A DNA stretch of 60,899 nucleotides from Methanoculleus sp. UBA303 (GTDB taxonomy: Archaea > Halobacteriota > Methanomicrobia > Methanomicrobiales > Methanoculleaceae): positions 1-60,899 of the forward strand of contig DANY01000035.1 in the NCBI GenBank assembly GCA_002501655.1, in the 5' to 3' direction. The notes under the pieces are model-generated. The model did no database searches, was not told where the DNA came from, and saw only the letters and a list, made by a program, of their open reading frames with translations. Positions 26,325-35,771 of the stretch are shown piece by piece. How positions within the stretch are numbered: position 1 is the stretch's first letter; every line of letters begins with the position of its first letter. Made by a program: the position numbers and the translations under genes.

Positions 26325-26569
26325 AAATAAAACACCCCTTCGTTACTGAAAAAGCAACGATGATGCTCGAAGGCGAGAACAAACTCCAGTTTATCGTGCA
26401 GAGGGATGCCACCAAGCAGGACATCAAACGCGAACTGGAGTCGGCCTTCGAGCAGGAAGTGGCCGAGGTCCGCACCATGATGACCATGAAGGGCGAAAAG
26501 AAGGCCATTGTAAAGTTTTCGGACGCAAAGGCGGCTGAAGAGATCCTCAGTCGGCTGGGAATCATGTAA
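26321..26569 (+). CDS. rpl23: 50S ribosomal protein L23 (uL23)
   Basis: 82 residues, the compact archaeal length. It sits at the tunnel exit and is a docking site for SRP and the Sec channel. HPFVTEKATMMLE opens the family fold. RREL-type basic helix (KQDIKRELESAF) and the strand VAEVRTMMTMKGEKKAIVKF follow. Overlaps rpl4 by four bases and precedes rpl2 by twelve. Confidence 0.96.
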   Translation: MKIKHPFVTEKATMMLEGENKLQFIVQRDATKQDIKRELESAFEQEVAEVRTMMTMKGEKKAIVKFSDAKAAEEILSRLGIM

Positions 26570-26581
26570 GGTGAGTGACGA

Positions 26582-27304
26582 ATGGCACATCGAATTATAG
26601 CACAGAATCGGGGAAAAGGCGGTCCAACCTACCGTGCACCGTCGCACCGGTATAAGGCCGAGCTGCGGCATGCGGGGAAGAATACCGCCCTGATCTCCGG
26701 GCGCGTCGTCGACATTGAGCACGACCCCGCCCGCCACGCGCCGATCGCTCTCACCCGCCTCGAAGAAGACGGCCGGAAGGTCTACATCCTTGCTACCGAA
26801 GGACTCGGTGTCGGGGATACGGTATCCTGGGGGCCGGGAGGCGCCGTGAAGAACGGAAACACCCTGCCGCTCCGGGAGATCCCGGTCGGTGCATACGTCT
26901 GCAACATCGAAGCCCGCCCGAACGACGGCGGCAAGTTCGTTCGTTCGGGCGGTGTCCAGGCCCTGGTCATCGGCAAGGCCGAGGATGGCAGGGTCGGTGT
27001 CAGGATGCCGAGCGGTAAGAACAAGTGGTTCAACGGTGTCTGCATGGCAACCGTTGGTATCGTTGCCGGCGGCGGACGGGGTGAAAAACCGTTCGTCAAG
27101 GCAGGAAAGAAGCACTTCCACGTCAGATCCTCCGCTGAGAAGTGGCCTCGCGTCAAGGGTGTCTGCATGAACGTCATCGACCACCCGTTCGGCGGCGGCG
27201 GCCACCAGCACTGCGGGCGGCCAAAGACCGTATCCCACGGGACGCCCCCCGGCAGGAAAGTAGGGCATATTGCCGCCCGGAGAACCGGCAAGTGGAAGAA
27301 GTGA
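26582..27304 (+). CDS. rpl2: 50S ribosomal protein L2 (uL2)
   Basis: 240 residues. L2 is needed for subunit joining and peptidyl-transferase assembly. The SH3-like and OB domains are followed by the hallmark HPFGGGGHQHCGRP, whose histidine is among the most conserved L2 residues, and a basic tail ending AARRTGKWKK. Starts AHRIIAQNRGKGG as in other archaea. Part of the same transcript. Confidence 0.97.
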   Translation: MAHRIIAQNRGKGGPTYRAPSHRYKAELRHAGKNTALISGRVVDIEHDPARHAPIALTRLEEDGRKVYILATEGLGVGDTVSWGPGGAVKNGNTLPLREIPVGAYVCNIEARPNDGGKFVRSGGVQALVIGKAEDGRVGVRMPSGKNKWFNGVCMATVGIVAGGGRGEKPFVKAGKKHFHVRSSAEKWPRVKGVCMNVIDHPFGGGGHQHCGRPKTVSHGTPPGRKVGHIAARRTGKWKK

Positions 27305-27314
27305 GGGGTGAATC

Positions 27315-27728
27315 ATGGCAAAGAAGACACAGAAGCGAATGCCGCGGCGGCGTGAGGAGTTCACCTATCGCGGCCACTCCGTTGAGGACCTGCAGCAGAT
27401 GGCTCTCTCTGAGCTGCTGCCGATCATGCCGGCCCGGGCACGCAGAAAACTTGATCGTGGTCTCTCCCGGGAACACGAGAAACTTCTCGCCGATGTCCGG
27501 TCGGGAGACGCGAACCTCCGCACCCATCTGCGTGACATGATCGTCCTGCCCGAGATGATCGGCAGAACGATTGAGATCCACAATGGGAAGGAGTTCCAGA
27601 AGGTAGAGATTCAGCCTGAGGCGGTCTTCCACTACCTTGGAGAGTTTGCACTGACCCGCAGGAGGGTCTCCCACGGCAGCGCCGGTATCGGTGCAACCCG
27701 GTCGAGCAAGTACGTACCGCTGAAGTGA
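27315..27728 (+). CDS. rps19: 30S ribosomal protein S19 (uS19)
   Basis: 137 residues, the archaeal/eukaryotic S15-like long form with an N-terminal extension ([19 protein letters not shown]). It binds the 30S head beside S13. The conserved [20 protein letters not shown] segment near the C-terminus is the rRNA-contact loop. The rpl22 start follows six bases after its stop. Confidence 0.96.
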   Translation: MAKKTQKRMPRRREEFTYRGHSVEDLQQMALSELLPIMPARARRKLDRGLSREHEKLLADVRSGDANLRTHLRDMIVLPEMIGRTIEIHNGKEFQKVEIQPEAVFHYLGEFALTRRRVSHGSAGIGATRSSKYVPLK

Positions 27729-27733
27729 TGACC

Positions 27734-28195
27734 ATGGCAAGAACTGAATATTCAGCAAAGATTGAGGGCGAGAACGTCGCTCGCGCAAAAGCGAATGAAC
27801 TTCCCGTCTCTCCCAAACACTCAATCGAGATTGCCAGGTTCATCCGGAAGATGACCACCACTGAAGCAAAGGCGTACCTCGCTGATGTTGTGGAGTTAAA
27901 GAAGGCCATCCCCTTCAAGCGGTTCAACAGCAACGTCGCCCACAAGCGGGGTCTTAAGAATTGGGCCGCAGGCAGATATCCTGTCAAGGCTGCTGAGGCC
28001 TATATCAGGCTGCTTGAGTCCGTCGAGAAGAACGCCGAGTACATCGGGCTCGACACTGGAAACCTCCGGATTAACCATGTTGCCGCCAACACGGGCCGTG
28101 GCCTCCGGGCATTCTTCCCGCGTGCGATGGGTCGCGCCACCCCGAAGCGCAGGGAAACCGTGAACATCGAGATAGTAGTGACCGAGGTGGCGTAA
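27734..28195 (+). CDS. rpl22: 50S ribosomal protein L22 (uL22)
   Basis: 153 residues from ATG 27734; earlier in-frame starts at 27725 and 27728 overlap rps19 and add only three residues. L22 lines the exit tunnel with a beta-hairpin, here the stretch around [20 protein letters not shown]. The opening [20 protein letters not shown] is typical of archaea. The stop TAA shares its last base with the rps3 start. Confidence 0.95.
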   Translation: MARTEYSAKIEGENVARAKANELPVSPKHSIEIARFIRKMTTTEAKAYLADVVELKKAIPFKRFNSNVAHKRGLKNWAAGRYPVKAAEAYIRLLESVEKNAEYIGLDTGNLRINHVAANTGRGLRAFFPRAMGRATPKRRETVNIEIVVTEVA

Positions 28196-28887
28196 TGGCA
28201 GTCGAGAAGAAGTTTATCACTGACGGCGTACGTAATGTCCGCATCGAGAAGTTCCTCACGAAGGAACTCAAGCGGGCAGGATACGGCGGCATGGATATCA
28301 CCCGGACGCCGCTCGGCACCCAGGTGACAATCTTTGCGGAGAAACCCGGCATCGTGATCGGGAAGGGCGGCAAGCAGGTTCGCCAGCTCACCCTGGATCT
28401 CGCCACCACCTATGACATCGAGTCTCCGCAGGTGGAGGTCCAGCAGGTCCAGAACCCCAACTTCAACGCCCAGATCATGGCTGAGCGGCTGGCAAACGCC
28501 CTTGAGCGTGGCTGGTACTTCAGGAAGGCCGGACAGAGCACGATCCGCCGGGTGATGGATTCCGGTGCGCTCGGTTGCGAGGTCATCGTCGCCGGGAAAC
28601 TGACCGGTGCCCGGTCACGGACCCAGAAGTTCACCGAGGGCTACGTCAAGCACTGCGGTGAGCCCAGCGAGACGATCGTCGAGAAGGGCTACGCGCTTGC
28701 GATCAAGAAGCTCGGCACCATCGGTGTCCAGGTCAAGATTGTTCCGCCGGATGCACGGCTGCCCGACACCTTCGATGTCCTCGAACCCGCGCCGAAGAAG
28801 GCTCCGGTCGAGCCCGCAGAGCCTGAAGAGGTTGGTGACGAGGAGTTCGAGGAGATCTCCGTTGAGGAGTACGCGGAGGAGAGATAA
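28195..28887 (+). CDS. rps3: 30S ribosomal protein S3 (uS3)
   Basis: 230 residues. The N-terminal KH domain contains GIVIGKGGKQVRQL, with the GxxG loop that grips RNA at the mRNA entry site. The C-terminal domain contains ARSRTQKFTEGYVKHCGEP. A very acidic tail (about 200-230, EPAEPEEVGDEEFEEISVEE) follows, an archaeal feature. Overlaps rpl22 by one base and abuts rpl29. Confidence 0.96.
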   Translation: MAVEKKFITDGVRNVRIEKFLTKELKRAGYGGMDITRTPLGTQVTIFAEKPGIVIGKGGKQVRQLTLDLATTYDIESPQVEVQQVQNPNFNAQIMAERLANALERGWYFRKAGQSTIRRVMDSGALGCEVIVAGKLTGARSRTQKFTEGYVKHCGEPSETIVEKGYALAIKKLGTIGVQVKIVPPDARLPDTFDVLEPAPKKAPVEPAEPEEVGDEEFEEISVEEYAEER

Positions 28888-29091
28888 ATGGCAATCTTTC
28901 GCGCAAAGGAAGTGAAACAACTCTCCGATACGGAACTCCTCGAGCAGGAGCAGAAACTCTCCCTCGAACTGATCCAGGAGCGGGGGAAAGTCAGCGCTGG
29001 CGGTGCCACCGAGAACCCCGGGAGGATCCGCGAAGTCCGGAGGACAATCGCGCGCATCCGGACCGAGCAGAATACACGGAGGAACGCATGA
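28888..29091 (+). CDS. rpl29: 50S ribosomal protein L29 (uL29)
   Basis: 67 residues forming the usual two-helix hairpin near the tunnel exit. AIFRAKEVKQLSDTELLEQE is the first helix, and IREVRRTIARIRTEQN is the conserved end of the second. The ATG follows the rps3 stop without a gap, and its own stop overlaps the rnp1 start by four bases. Confidence 0.95.
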   Translation: MAIFRAKEVKQLSDTELLEQEQKLSLELIQERGKVSAGGATENPGRIREVRRTIARIRTEQNTRRNA

Positions 29092-29360
29092 TCTCTCCCC
29101 AGAACGTCCTGAGGCACGAGTTGATCGGCCTCGACGTTCTGGTCGCCCGCGCGAGCAACCCGGGTCATGTCGGGGTATCTGGTCGCATCATTGATGAGAC
29201 CAGAAATACCCTGGTCATCCTGACCGGGCGGGGAGAGAAGCGGATACCGAAACGGTTCAGCGTATTCCGCCTCCGGCTTCCGGACGGCACGACTGTCGAT
29301 GTGGATGGTTCGTGCCTGGAGACGCAGCCGGAACGGCGGATCAGCATGCGCATCAGATAA
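29088..29360 (+). CDS. rnp1: Ribonuclease P protein component 1 (Rpp29/Pop4)
   Basis: 90 residues. Archaeal RNase P removes 5' leaders from pre-tRNA; this subunit (homologue of eukaryotic Pop4/Rpp29) pairs with Rpp21 and binds the specificity domain of the RNA. The Sm-like barrel is seen in LRHELIGLDVLVARASNP, GRIIDETRNTLVILTG and KRIPKRFSVFRLRLPDG. Its place between rpl29 and rps17 is a conserved archaeal arrangement. Overlaps rpl29 by four bases. Confidence 0.94.
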   Translation: MISPQNVLRHELIGLDVLVARASNPGHVGVSGRIIDETRNTLVILTGRGEKRIPKRFSVFRLRLPDGTTVDVDGSCLETQPERRISMRIR

Positions 29361-29373
29361 GTGAGGATGAATA

Positions 29374-29700
29374 ATGGCACAAAACATTGGGTTGGACGTC
29401 CCCGTTCCGGAAACGGAATGTGAGGACGCAAATTGTCCGTTTCACGGCACTTTGCCGGTACGCGGCCAGGTGATTACCGGCAAAGTCGTGAGCGACCGTA
29501 TGAACGGTACCGTCGTCGTGGAGCGTGAGTTCCTCCACTACGTCAAGAAGTATAAGCGGTACGAGAAACGCAGGTCCCGGTACCATGCCCACAGCACACC
29601 CTGCATCAACGCCGGCGTGGGTGATGTTGTCCGGATCGCTGAATGCAGGCCGCTCTCCAAGACAAAGAACTTCGTGGTGGTCGAGGTGATGAAGGAATGA
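29374..29700 (+). CDS. rps17: 30S ribosomal protein S17 (uS17)
   Basis: 108 residues of OB fold binding 16S rRNA helix 11. An archaeal N-terminal extension has CEDANC, a cysteine pair followed by [28 protein letters not shown] is the core signature, and [17 protein letters not shown] the second rRNA contact. Its stop overlaps the next start (ATGA at 29697-29700). Confidence 0.95.
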   Translation: MAQNIGLDVPVPETECEDANCPFHGTLPVRGQVITGKVVSDRMNGTVVVEREFLHYVKKYKRYEKRRSRYHAHSTPCINAGVGDVVRIAECRPLSKTKNFVVVEVMKE

Positions 29701-30095
29701 AGGCGATGCAGTCGACCATCCCGCGCGCCCTCGTGACCGGCTCCCAGATGATCTGCTCCGACAACACCGGCGCACGGCTCGTGGAGATCGTCTCGGTCGA
29801 CAGGTATCACGGTGTCAGGCGGCGGCAGCCCTGCATGGGCGTCGGCGACATCGCGACCGTGAGCGTCAAGAAGGGCACCCCCGATATGCGGAGGAAACTC
29901 GAGAAAGCGGTGGTCATCCGGCAGAAGAAGGAGATCCGCCGCCCGAACGGTATCCGGCTCTCGTTCGAGGACAACGCCATGGTGCTCATCAACGAGCGTG
30001 GCGAGCCGAAGGGAACCGAGATCAAGGGTCCTGTCCCCCGCGAGATCGCAGAGCGGTTCCCGAAGATCGCCTCCATGGCGACGATAATCGTGTAA
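29697..30095 (+). CDS. rpl14: 50S ribosomal protein L14 (uL14)
   Basis: 132 residues if started at ATG 29697, which has GAGGTGAT six bases upstream; ATG 29706 is an alternative that removes three residues. L14 binds at the subunit interface near the factor-binding region. [19 protein letters not shown] is the conserved opening, and [19 protein letters not shown] and [18 protein letters not shown] end the fold. Confidence 0.95.
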   Translation: MKAMQSTIPRALVTGSQMICSDNTGARLVEIVSVDRYHGVRRRQPCMGVGDIATVSVKKGTPDMRRKLEKAVVIRQKKEIRRPNGIRLSFEDNAMVLINERGEPKGTEIKGPVPREIAERFPKIASMATIIV

Positions 30096-30108
30096 GGTGT
30101 GGTGAAGA

Positions 30109-30474
30109 ATGGTACGCATAGCAAGCAAACAACCAAGAAAACAGCGTAAGGCGCGTTACAACGCACCGAACCACACCCGGGGCCGGTTCCTCTCCGCATC
30201 ACTTACCCCTGAACTCCGTGGGAAACACAACGCCCGGAGGACCCGCGTGGTCAAGGGAGACACCGTCAAGGTACTCCGTGGAGATTTCGCCGGTAACGAA
30301 GGCGTCGTCGATGCGGTAGATATGAAGATGTGCCGACTGGTCGTGCACGGCGTGATGGTGACCAAGTCCGATGGAACTGAGGTTCCCCGGCCGGTCGACC
30401 CCTCAAACGTGCAGATCACGAAGCTCAACCTGAAAGACAAACTACGTGAGGAGAGACTCGGAGGCGGAGCATAA
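30109..30474 (+). CDS. rpl24: 50S ribosomal protein L24 (uL24)
   Basis: 121 residues, the longer L26e-like archaeal form, an assembly-initiating protein at the tunnel exit. A basic N-terminus (RIASKQPRKQRKARYNAPNH) leads to the KOW motif VVKGDTVKVLRGDFAGNEGV. The last base of its stop is the first base of the eS4 start. Confidence 0.95.
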   Translation: MVRIASKQPRKQRKARYNAPNHTRGRFLSASLTPELRGKHNARRTRVVKGDTVKVLRGDFAGNEGVVDAVDMKMCRLVVHGVMVTKSDGTEVPRPVDPSNVQITKLNLKDKLREERLGGGA

Positions 30475-31208
30475 TGTCCAACCATCTCAAGCGACTGGTT
30501 GCGCCAGGGTCCTGGCACATACCGAAGAAAGTACAAAAGTTCGTCATGAAGACCGCCCCGGGCCCCCACAATGCCGGCGCCCTGCCGGTCGGTGTCTGGC
30601 TCCGCGAGCATATCGGCATCGCACAGAATGCGAGTGAGGTCCGGAAAATCCTGCACCAGCGGGACATCATTGTCAACGGACGACCCTGCCGGAACCCGCA
30701 GATTGGCCTTGGTGTCTTTGACATCGTCTCGATCCCGAAACTCGGGAAGCACTACCGCATCCAGCTGGACAAGCGGGGCAACCTGATTGCCATAGAGATC
30801 CCGGCGGAGTCTGCAACGACCCGGCTCTGCAAGATCCGGAACAAGACCACCATCCGGGGTGGCAGGGTGCAGCTGAACCTTGCGTTCGGCGCAAACATCC
30901 TCGCCGACAACACCTACAAGGCGAAAGACTCCATCGTGGTGACCCTCGGCGACGGGACGGCCGGTGAAGACCGGTTCCGGATCATCGATCACTTCCCCTT
31001 TAAAGAAGGCAATGTGGCCATGATCGTCGGTGGAAAGCACTCCGGGAAGGTCGGCAGGATCATTGAGGTTGTCAGGACCGCAAGTTCTGTCCCGAACCGC
31101 GTGATCCTTGTGGACGACTCGACCAATGAACGGTTTGAGACCATTGAAGAGTACATCTTCATGGTCGGCCGCTCCGGGATTGCACCTGAACTGGAGGTCT
31201 CGGCATGA
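30474..31208 (+). CDS. rps4e: 30S ribosomal protein S4e (eS4)
   Basis: 244 residues, a protein shared by archaea and eukaryotes only. An S4-like RNA-binding region ([20 protein letters not shown]) is followed by the central fold and a C-terminal KOW domain ([20 protein letters not shown]). The opening [18 protein letters not shown] is diagnostic. Overlaps rpl24 by one base and rpl5 by four. Confidence 0.96.
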   Translation: MSNHLKRLVAPGSWHIPKKVQKFVMKTAPGPHNAGALPVGVWLREHIGIAQNASEVRKILHQRDIIVNGRPCRNPQIGLGVFDIVSIPKLGKHYRIQLDKRGNLIAIEIPAESATTRLCKIRNKTTIRGGRVQLNLAFGANILADNTYKAKDSIVVTLGDGTAGEDRFRIIDHFPFKEGNVAMIVGGKHSGKVGRIIEVVRTASSVPNRVILVDDSTNERFETIEEYIFMVGRSGIAPELEVSA

Positions 31209-31708
31209 GCGCGATGAAGGATATCTACATCGACAAGGTCGTCGTGCATATGGGCGTCGGAGAGAGCGGTGAGCGGCTGGTCAAGGCCGAGGACCTCATG
31301 AAGAGGATCACCGGCCAGAAGTCCGTCCGCACCATCGCAAAGCGAACCCAACCGGCGTTCGGTATCAGGAAGGGCGCACCCATCGGGTGCAAGGTCACCT
31401 TACGCCGGCAGAACGCCGAGAAATTCGTCGAGACTGCGCTCAATATCCTCGAGCGGCAGCTCGCAGCCTCGCAGTTCGACCGGACCGGCAACGTCTCCTT
31501 CGGTATCGAAGAGCATACCGATTTCCCGGGCATGTCCTACGACCCGACGATCGGCATCTACGGCATGGACGTCAACGTGGTGCTCGAGCGCAAAGGCGTG
31601 CGGATCGCACGCAGGAGTGCCGAGCGCAGGAAACTGCCGGCGGACCAGAAAGTGAATCAAGAGGAAGCCATCGCGTTCATGCGCGAGCGTTACCAGGTGG
31701 AGGTGTAA
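31205..31708 (+). CDS. rpl5: 50S ribosomal protein L5 (uL5)
   Basis: 167 residues. L5 binds 5S rRNA in the central protuberance and contacts P-site t[20 protein letters not shown] and [20 protein letters not shown] are the archaeal signatures; [20 protein letters not shown] forms the tRNA-facing loop region. Overlaps rps4e by four bases. Confidence 0.96.
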   Translation: MSAMKDIYIDKVVVHMGVGESGERLVKAEDLMKRITGQKSVRTIAKRTQPAFGIRKGAPIGCKVTLRRQNAEKFVETALNILERQLAASQFDRTGNVSFGIEEHTDFPGMSYDPTIGIYGMDVNVVLERKGVRIARRSAERRKLPADQKVNQEEAIAFMRERYQVEV

Positions 31709-31711
31709 GGG

Positions 31712-31891
31712 ATGGCAGAAGATTCAGGAGCACCTTCTTCGGGCGAGAGGCGAAAGATGTTCGGCCGTGGTGCGAACGTTTGCCGCATCTGCGGCCGGAA
31801 GCAGGGCCTTGTACGTAAGTACGATATCTACTTCTGTCGCCAGTGCTTCCGCGAGTGGGCAAGGAAGATGGGCTTCAAGAAGATGAACTAG
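31712..31891 (+). CDS. rps14: 30S ribosomal protein S14 (uS14), zinc-binding
   Basis: A short gene of 59 residues starting three bases after the rpl5 stop. It encodes a zinc ribbon with CxxC pairs at Cys24/Cys27 (CRIC) and Cys42/Cys45 (CRQC), then the conserved end [15 protein letters not shown]14 binds the 30S head near S3 and S10. The N-terminal [11 protein letters not shown] is a low-complexity addition to the usual archaeal length of about 50. Its position between rpl5 and rps8 is universal. Confidence 0.95.
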   Translation: MAEDSGAPSSGERRKMFGRGANVCRICGRKQGLVRKYDIYFCRQCFREWARKMGFKKMN

Positions 31892-31903
31892 GGGTTAGAG
31901 AAC

Positions 31904-32296
31904 ATGGCACGACTGAATCCAATCGCTGACGCGATGAGCACGATCAAGAATGCTGGCGACGCTGGAAAGAGCGAGGTTATCGTTGAACCAGCCAGCAAAC
32001 TGTTAGGTGCAATGCTTCGCGTTATGCAGGAAAATGGCTTTATCGGCGGCTTCGAGTTCATCGACGACGGCCGTGGCGGCCAGTTCCGGGTCCAACTATC
32101 CGGAACGATCAATAAGTGTGGCGCCATCACTCCCCGGTTCCCGGTGGCGATGGCTGATATGGAATACTGGGAGTCGCAGTACCTCCCCGCAAAGAACTTC
32201 GGTATCCTGATCGTCTCCACATCGAGGGGGGTCATCTCCCACGAGCAGGCACGGGGCGAGGGTGTCGGCGGACAACTGCTGGGATACGTCTACTAA
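31904..32296 (+). CDS. rps8: 30S ribosomal protein S8 (uS8)
   Basis: 130 residues. S8 binds 16S rRNA helix 21 and organises the central domain. [20 protein letters not shown] opens the family, and [19 protein letters not shown] near the end is the conserved rRNA-binding loop. Thirteen bases separate it from rpl6, which has a good ribosome-binding site (GGAGGG). Confidence 0.96.
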   Translation: MARLNPIADAMSTIKNAGDAGKSEVIVEPASKLLGAMLRVMQENGFIGGFEFIDDGRGGQFRVQLSGTINKCGAITPRFPVAMADMEYWESQYLPAKNFGILIVSTSRGVISHEQARGEGVGGQLLGYVY

Positions 32297-32309
32297 CGGA
32301 GGGAAGAGT

Positions 32310-32834
32310 ATGGGAATAACACGACAGGTCGAGATCCCTCCCGGTGTGGACGTCACGCTCGAAGGCAGCGTGCTCACGGTCTCAGGACCGAAGGGCACAC
32401 TGACCCGTGACATGCGCTTCCCGCAGATCGGTGTCGCCGTTGAAGGCAGCGAAGTCGTTGTCTCCACGGCATCCAACAAGAAGCGGTTCCTTGCCATGAG
32501 CGGCACGCTCGAAGCACATGTGAAGTGCATGATCCAGGGTGTCGTCGAAGGCTACGAGTATCGTATGAAAGTGGTCTACAGCCACTTCCCAATCCAGCTG
32601 AAACAGCAGGGTAACCGCCTCGAGATCGCCAACTTCCTTGGCGAGAAGCAGCCCCGGATAGCAAAGATCATCGAGGGCGTCACTATCAAGATCGGAAACG
32701 ACGAGGTGACTCTCACCGGTATCGATAAGGAGAAGGTGGGCAACACCGCCGCAAACATCGAGCACGCGACGAAGATCACGAACCGTGATCCCCGGGTGTT
32801 CCAGGACGGTATCTACATCACCGAGAGGGCGTGA
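32310..32834 (+). CDS. rpl6: 50S ribosomal protein L6 (uL6)
   Basis: 174 residues from ATG 32310, preceded by GGAGGGAAG; an in-frame ATG at 32262 lies inside rps8. Two similar alpha/beta domains bind near the factor site. GPKGTLTRDM and RVFQDGIYI(T)E mark the beginning and end of the fold. Its TGA overlaps a GTG that could extend eL32. Confidence 0.95.
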   Translation: MGITRQVEIPPGVDVTLEGSVLTVSGPKGTLTRDMRFPQIGVAVEGSEVVVSTASNKKRFLAMSGTLEAHVKCMIQGVVEGYEYRMKVVYSHFPIQLKQQGNRLEIANFLGEKQPRIAKIIEGVTIKIGNDEVTLTGIDKEKVGNTAANIEHATKITNRDPRVFQDGIYITERA

Positions 32835-32839
32835 AAGCA

Positions 32840-33268
32840 ATGGATGAGAGAAAACGATTGATCCGCGTCCGCACCCGGCACAACAAGCCCGCCTTCAAGA
32901 GGCGGGGACTTCACCGAAAAGCGAAACTGGAAGATGTGTGGCGGCGCCCGCGTGGTCTGCAGAGCAAGCAGAGACGGCAGTTCAGAGCAAAGGGCGTTCT
33001 TCCCCGGCCGGGATACGGGAGCCCTGTCGCAATCCGCGGCATGCACCCGAGCGGCTATGAGGAAGTGCGGGTCTTTACACCGACAGAACTCGTCGGGCTG
33101 AACCCGGACCTTCAGGCCATCCGGATCGGCGGATCCGTAGGGAACAGAAAGCGCGGAGAGATTCAGGCGCGGGCCCTGGAGCTTGGGCTCAAGGTGCTGA
33201 ACGCAAGAGACCTCACCCGTGTGGCCGTGACTGCGGAAAGCGAAGAAGAGGTGAATGAGGATGAGTGA
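32840..33268 (+). CDS. rpl32e: 50S ribosomal protein L32e (eL32)
   Basis: 142 residues from ATG 32840; a GTG at 32831 would add three. An archaeal/eukaryotic-only protein. KPAFKRRGLHRKAKLEDVWR followed by RPRGLQSKQRR is its rRNA-binding basic region, and GYGSPVAIRGMHPSGYEEV is the family core. The acidic tail ends EEEVNEDE. It overlaps the eL19 start by eight bases. Confidence 0.95.
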   Translation: MDERKRLIRVRTRHNKPAFKRRGLHRKAKLEDVWRRPRGLQSKQRRQFRAKGVLPRPGYGSPVAIRGMHPSGYEEVRVFTPTELVGLNPDLQAIRIGGSVGNRKRGEIQARALELGLKVLNARDLTRVAVTAESEEEVNEDE

Positions 33269-33713
33269 CCTCGCCAACCAGAAACGTATGGCAGCTGCCA
33301 TTCTCAAATGCGGGGTCAACCGTGTCTGGTTCGATCCCGAGCGCCAGGCTGATATCGAGGCGGCCATCTCCCGAAACGACCTGCGCGAGCTCGTCGCGGA
33401 GGGTGTGATAAAGGCTCACGCCGTGAAGGGGAACAGCCGGGGCAGGGCACGCGTGCGGATGGCAAAACGTTCCTACGGCCACCGGAAAGGACCGGGGCGG
33501 CGGAAGGGTGCCATCGGTGCTCGCGGCCCAGGCAAACGCATGTGGATAGGCAAGATCCGGGCACAGCGCCGGGCTCTGCGCGATATGCGCGAAGAAGGCA
33601 CAATCGAACGGGGTCTCTACCGTCTGATGTACCGGCGGGCTTCCGGAGGTCAGTTCCGGAGTGTGTCGCACCTTACGGCTCATGTTGAAACGATGGCAGG
33701 GAGGATGAAATAA
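33261..33713 (+). CDS. rpl19e: 50S ribosomal protein L19e (eL19)
   Basis: 150 residues from ATG 33261, with GAGGTGA eight bases upstream; ATG 33255 is too close to that site. Archaeal/eukaryotic-only, with long helices spanning the 50S surface. LANQKRMAAAILKCGVNRVW is the conserved start, and KGPGRRKGAIGARGPGK the basic core. Shares its last base with the rpl18 start. Confidence 0.95.
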   Translation: MSDLANQKRMAAAILKCGVNRVWFDPERQADIEAAISRNDLRELVAEGVIKAHAVKGNSRGRARVRMAKRSYGHRKGPGRRKGAIGARGPGKRMWIGKIRAQRRALRDMREEGTIERGLYRLMYRRASGGQFRSVSHLTAHVETMAGRMK

Positions 33714-34240
33714 TGGCAACCGGCCCAAGATACTTCGTGCCCTTCCGCAGGAGGCACGAGGGCAAGACTGATTACTACAAGCGGATGTCGCTCCTGTCAT
33801 CAGGAAGTCCGAGGATGGTCGTCCGGAAGACGAACCGGCAGATCATCGTGCAGCTGGTCGTCCCCGAGAATGAAGGAGACCGCACCCTGGTGGCTGCATA
33901 CTCGGCTGAACTTGCAGACTACGGCTACGAGGGATCGACCTCCTGCACTCCGGCCGCCTACCTGACCGGGATGCTGTTCGCGGTCAAGGCGCTGAATGCA
34001 GGGTATGAAGAGGGTATTCTGGATATCGGGCTCGCCCGGGCAAAGCCCGGTGCACGCGTCTTTGCTGCCCTCAAGGGAGCAGTGGACGGGGGTCTCGATA
34101 TCCCTTACGGCGAGTCGATCCTCCCCGATGAGGAACGGCTCAAAGGTGCCCACATCGCCGGGTATGTCCCTGAGAAGGCAGGCAACCTGGTGGCAAATGT
34201 AGAGGCTGTGGCTCTGGCCATCAAGAAGGAGCTGGTGTGA
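33713..34240 (+). CDS. rpl18: 50S ribosomal protein L18 (uL18)
   Basis: 175 residues, the archaeal long form that binds 5S rRNA with L5. [20 protein letters not shown] is the typical start, and [20 protein letters not shown] and [20 protein letters not shown] are family blocks. One base separates it from rps5. Confidence 0.96.
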   Translation: MATGPRYFVPFRRRHEGKTDYYKRMSLLSSGSPRMVVRKTNRQIIVQLVVPENEGDRTLVAAYSAELADYGYEGSTSCTPAAYLTGMLFAVKALNAGYEEGILDIGLARAKPGARVFAALKGAVDGGLDIPYGESILPDEERLKGAHIAGYVPEKAGNLVANVEAVALAIKKELV

Positions 34241-34241
34241 C

Positions 34242-34859
34242 ATGGCATACGTACAGGAAGAATGGATTCCGCTCACCGGTCTCGGGCGCATGGTCGCTGC
34301 AGGCGAGATCACCAGTATCGATGAGGTGCTCGCAAGCGGCAGGCCGATCAAGGAGCCCCAGATCGTCGATCTCCTCGTGCCCGACCTGGAGGACGAGGTG
34401 CTGGACATCAACATGGTCCAGCGGATGACCGACTCGGGTCGCCGTGTGAAGTTCCGCACCGTTGTGGTGGTCGGTAACCGGAACGGCTATGTCGGGTTCG
34501 GCCAGGGCAAGGATGCCCAGGTCGGCAACGCGATCCAGAAAGCAATAGCAAACGCAAAAGTGAATCTCGTCAAGGTCTCCCGGGGATGCGGGAGCTGGGA
34601 ATGCGGTTGTGACGCCGCTCACTCGATCCCTATCGAAGTGACCGGCAAGGCAGGCAGTGTCCGGGTGACGCTGAAGCCCGCCCCCCAGGGTATCGGCCTC
34701 GTGACGGGGGATATCCCGAAGAAGGTCCTGACGCTTGCAGGTATCAAGGATGTCTGGGCCTTCAACCGGGGGCAGACCCGGACGACCATCAACTACGCCA
34801 GAGCGACGTTCGAGGCGCTCCGGCAGACGAACATTGTCCGGATCGGAGGGACAGAGTGA
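34242..34859 (+). CDS. rps5: 30S ribosomal protein S5 (uS5)
   Basis: 205 residues. S5 shapes the mRNA entry site and decoding accuracy. The double-stranded-RNA-binding-like domain contains [20 protein letters not shown]; the second domain has [20 protein letters not shown] and [19 protein letters not shown]. The tail matches the archaeal form. TGA overlaps the rpl30 ATG. Confidence 0.96.
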   Translation: MAYVQEEWIPLTGLGRMVAAGEITSIDEVLASGRPIKEPQIVDLLVPDLEDEVLDINMVQRMTDSGRRVKFRTVVVVGNRNGYVGFGQGKDAQVGNAIQKAIANAKVNLVKVSRGCGSWECGCDAAHSIPIEVTGKAGSVRVTLKPAPQGIGLVTGDIPKKVLTLAGIKDVWAFNRGQTRTTINYARATFEALRQTNIVRIGGTE

Positions 34860-35320
34860 TGTACGCGGTAGTGCAGGTACGCGGCGTGGTCAAGACCAAC
34901 CGCGAGATCAAGGACACCTTGAAGATGCTCCGTCTGCACCATGTCAACCATTGCGTCCTCGTGCCCGATACCCCTGCGTACCTGGGCATGATCCGCAAGG
35001 TGAAGGACTTCGTGGCGTACGGCGAGGTGGACCAGGAGATCCTGGCCACCCTTCTGCGCACCCGGGGCAGATTGACCGGGGACGAGCGGCTGACCGACGA
35101 CTACGTCCGTGCGCATACACCGTATGCCGGCATCGACGAATTCGCAACAGCACTCTGCAACGGTGAGACCGCTTTCCGTGATCTGGCTGAGATCAAGCCG
35201 GTGCTGAGACTGCACCCTCCACGAAAGGGCTATAAAACCATCAAGCGAACCTTTCAGCAGGGTGGGGCTCTCGGCTACTATGGCCCCGAGATCAATGATC
35301 TCCTCTATAAGATGAGGTGA
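34859..35320 (+). CDS. rpl30: 50S ribosomal protein L30 (uL30)
   Basis: 153 residues, the archaeal/eukaryotic L7-like long form. The opening YAVVQVRGVVKTNREIKDTL and the LHPPRKGYKTIKRTFQQGG region are typical. A GTG at 34856 would add one residue; ATG 34859, overlapping the rps5 stop, is the natural start. Confidence 0.95.
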   Translation: MYAVVQVRGVVKTNREIKDTLKMLRLHHVNHCVLVPDTPAYLGMIRKVKDFVAYGEVDQEILATLLRTRGRLTGDERLTDDYVRAHTPYAGIDEFATALCNGETAFRDLAEIKPVLRLHPPRKGYKTIKRTFQQGGALGYYGPEINDLLYKMR

Positions 35321-35325
35321 GACTG

Positions 35326-35751
35326 ATGCCCGTAAACAAGAGATCCAAATACAGAGGTTCACGAACCTGTGGCGGCGGCACGCACAAGAACCGGCGTGGC
35401 GCCGGCAACAGGGGTGGACGGGGTAGAGCCGGGCAGCGCGATCATCGCTTCTCCCACTTCTACCTGAAGGGCGAGATATCCAACGGTAAGCACGGTTTCG
35501 TCAGCAAGACGTCCGTGCCGGTATCCGCCCTTGATATCGGGGAGATCGATCAGATGGCCGAGGCACTGCTCCGTGAGGGACTTGCAAGCAAGGAGGGAGA
35601 CCTCATTGCCCTCGACGCCACCGAGATCGGTATCGACAAGGTGCTCGGTGGCGGAAGAGTCACCCACAAGATGAGTATCTCCGCCCGTGAGTTTTCAGAA
35701 CGGGCCCGGGCAAAAATTGAGGAGATGGGCGGTCAGGCAATGACCGTCTAA
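35326..35751 (+). CDS. rpl15: 50S ribosomal protein L15 (uL15)
   Basis: 141 residues from ATG 35326; a GTG at 35317 overlaps rpl30 and adds three. The long Gly/Arg-rich N-terminal arm (SRTCGGGTHKNRRGAGNRGG) threads through 23S rRNA, followed by a globular domain. A run of five T follows the stop, but secY starts 20 bases on with a good ribosome-binding site (TAGGTGA), so read-through is likely. Confidence 0.95.
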   Translation: MPVNKRSKYRGSRTCGGGTHKNRRGAGNRGGRGRAGQRDHRFSHFYLKGEISNGKHGFVSKTSVPVSALDIGEIDQMAEALLREGLASKEGDLIALDATEIGIDKVLGGGRVTHKMSISAREFSERARAKIEEMGGQAMTV

Positions 35752-35771
35752 ATTCCTTTTTAGGTGAAACC